Under the pieces are notes generated by a model. It had not been told where the DNA came from. It did no database searches and saw only the letters and a list, made by a program, of their open reading frames with translations. Positions 63,065-64,000 of a stretch of DNA of 64,000 nucleotides are shown piece by piece; the first letter of the stretch is position 1, and the number at the start of each line of letters is the position of its first letter. Both the position numbers and the translations under genes were made by a program. Source of the stretch: Poriferisodalis sp965208925 (GTDB lineage: Bacteria > Actinomycetota > Acidimicrobiia > Acidimicrobiales > Poriferisodalaceae); the NCBI RefSeq assembly GCF_965208925.1, contig NZ_OZ242364.1, positions 868,001-932,000 on the forward strand, written 5' to 3'.

Positions 63065-63256
63065 TCGGCTTTTGGGCGTCGACAGATGCGTAAGCCCCGG
63101 CTCCCGTCCTAGTCGCTCCTCTCGGAGCCTCGGACTGGCCCTCCGGGGCTTGCGTCTTCCTCGCAGAACAGCACTGCGAGACACCGACAGCATATGTATC
63201 CGGAATCGCGAGCCGCCGAGTTGGCCGAGCGCTCAGGGGCGATTTGCGGTGTTCGG

Positions 63257-63529
63257 CTATGGCTGTGTGATGAACGACGATTCCAGCAGGAGTGCCTTCT
63301 CGTCGTCACGCAGGTACGTGTGCGGGTAATTCACATAGCCGGCCCACGTCAGGGCCCAAGTGTCGCAGTCGCTTTCGCCCTCGTCGCAGCCTGGGGGATG
63401 CGGCACGTACAGGGCGTGTGCGAGCTCGTGGCCCGCGCCGCCGATCCATCGATTGGCAGGGCCGCTGACGGACGGATGGCGGCGCCATGCGGACCGTCCG
63501 CCGGTGCAGCGCTGAACCCCTGCTGACAC
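63257..63529 (-). pseudogene. C-terminal fragment of a metzincin-like metallopeptidase
   Basis: The last 60 residues of this frame, with GGAGHELAHALYVPHPPG (HExxHxxxxxH zinc motif), SDCDTWALTWAGYVNYP and TYLRDDEKALLLESSFI, look like the end of a secreted metallopeptidase. The preceding 30 residues are low-complexity and there is no signal peptide or start region. Most likely a truncated gene left by rearrangement. Confidence 0.5.
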
Positions 63530-63701
63530 GCCTGAGAGCTATTGCCTCCGTCCCAATAAATTCAGGATCAGCGGTCCTCAAGCAGTGGTATGACAACGCG
63601 GTGAAATCGCTGAGGCCCGATGGACGCCGCCGCACGGCGCTGGACGTATCCAGCGTCCCGATCGACGCCAGGCTGCCCTCGGCATTGCGCTGCCGGGGCG
63701 C

Positions 63702-63733
63702 AGAAGTGCCCCCCGTTGACGGGGGGCACTTCT
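63702..63733. terminator. long perfect hairpin
   Basis: 14-bp perfect stem AGAAGTGCCCCCCG / CGGGGGGCACTTCT with a 4-base loop. Symmetry prevents assigning a strand; no intact gene ends next to it. Confidence 0.65.
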
Positions 63734-63893
63734 CGCTCCTGGCGGTCACCCGCTCAGGACAGCTCTGGCAGACATCTTACTGCGGGCCTGCGTTTTCAGG
63801 CCCGTGGCAGCGCTCGCAGCAGCCGTAGCCGTCACAGAGTGGCTGCGAGGCTGAACCCCACCTGCCTGCTCCTGCGGTGACGAGCAGGGCGCG

Positions 63894-63914
63894 GTGTGAC
63901 ACCTGGTGTTACAC
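63894..63914. promoter_or_regulatory. operator-like palindrome before the last gene
   Basis: GTGTGACACCTGGTGTTACAC is a 21-bp near-perfect palindrome (one mismatched pair plus central base), ending 8 bases before the GTG start at 63923. The position suggests an autoregulatory site. Confidence 0.55.
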
Positions 63915-63922
63915 TTGTGGCT

Positions 63923-64000
63923 GTGCCTACCACGCGGCCTCGTCACCCGGTGACCGAGACGGACGAGATCGCCGAGGTGCTCGATGCGGCGGCGCAGCGC
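63923..64000 (+). CDS. start of a small antitoxin-like gene (3' end outside window)
   Basis: 26 codons visible from GTG: MPTTRPRHPVTETDEIAEVL, then DAAAQR. The opening T-E-T-D-E-I-A-x-x-L-D-A-A is common in small actinobacterial proteins that precede PIN toxins, and a palindrome overlaps the promoter area. Too short to assign firmly. Confidence 0.5.
   Translation, partial: MPTTRPRHPVTETDEIAEVLDAAAQR

Larger units (their letters stand above)
63530..63922. other. intergenic region with two hairpins, no supported gene
   Basis: About 390 bases. It contains the long hairpin at 63702-63733, a second one (CGGGCCTG / CAGGCCCG, 63783-63804) and the operator-like palindrome before the last gene. Frames here look like antisense or non-coding sequence. 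Confidence 0.5.

Overview
The window is about 68-70% GC by eye and reads as a chromosomal segment of a high-GC Gram-positive bacterium. The class is an inference, most likely an uncultured Acidimicrobiia-type actinobacterium. The grounds are actinobacterial DUF222-HNH and DUF4190-type proteins, GTG/TTG starts, and eight genes for secreted proteins with cell-wall-binding repeat 2 (CWB2). No tRNA, rRNA or CRISPR array was recognised.

Layout. 1-7.1 kb holds housekeeping genes: the 3' part of dnaE, a small membrane protein, thrS and a medium-chain dehydrogenase. 7.2-16.6 kb holds an HNH protein, a MazE/PIN toxin-antitoxin (TA) pair, an aquaporin-family channel, hemB, a VOC protein, an SCP2-like protein, an Fpg/Nei glycosylase, a nitroreductase and two SDRs. 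Two modules interrupt this conserved stretch. One is a 1.06-kb three-gene module bounded by an exact 57-bp copy of the 3' end of the glycosylase gene. The other is a 3.6-kb island (CWB2 metallopeptidase plus VapBC) bounded by a 27-bp copy of the 3' end of the second SDR gene.

20.3-25.5 kb is a minus-strand run: ECF sigma factor with a long C-terminal extension, thioredoxin-fold lipoprotein, CWB2-DUF3179 fusion, pyrE. The fusion has one in-frame UGA exactly where the first cysteine of the DUF3179 CPxCN motif is expected. A bSECIS-like hairpin follows at suitable spacing, so this is a candidate new selenoprotein. 25.7-34.9 kb is a tandem array of three CWB2 proteins fused to beta-propeller plus metallopeptidase modules (two genes) or a trypsin-like protease (one gene).

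35-64 kb is accessory DNA: an AbiEii-type TA pair; a five-gene redox cluster (animal-type haem peroxidase, P450, dihaem cytochrome c, old-yellow-enzyme reductase, membrane protein) that resembles a split version of fungal dioxygenase-P450 oxylipin synthases; a LOTUS-like gene paired with an unknown gene; three more CWB2 proteins; an ATPase/DUF3226/AlkB-like operon resembling ATPase-TOPRIM defence pairs; and decayed TA/RNase genes (NYN, HepT). Partial gene copies and small internal deletions recur here: AlkB-like, HepT, NYN and a CWB2 copy. A 90-bp hairpin repeat occurs three times, mostly next to small, decayed or TA-like genes. The right edge enters another small gene with an operator-like palindrome.

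The strongest leads are the UGA-containing DUF3179 gene, the repeated signature of 3'-end duplication flanking inserted modules, the peroxidase/P450/cytochrome cluster, and the ATPase/DUF3226/AlkB-like operon.
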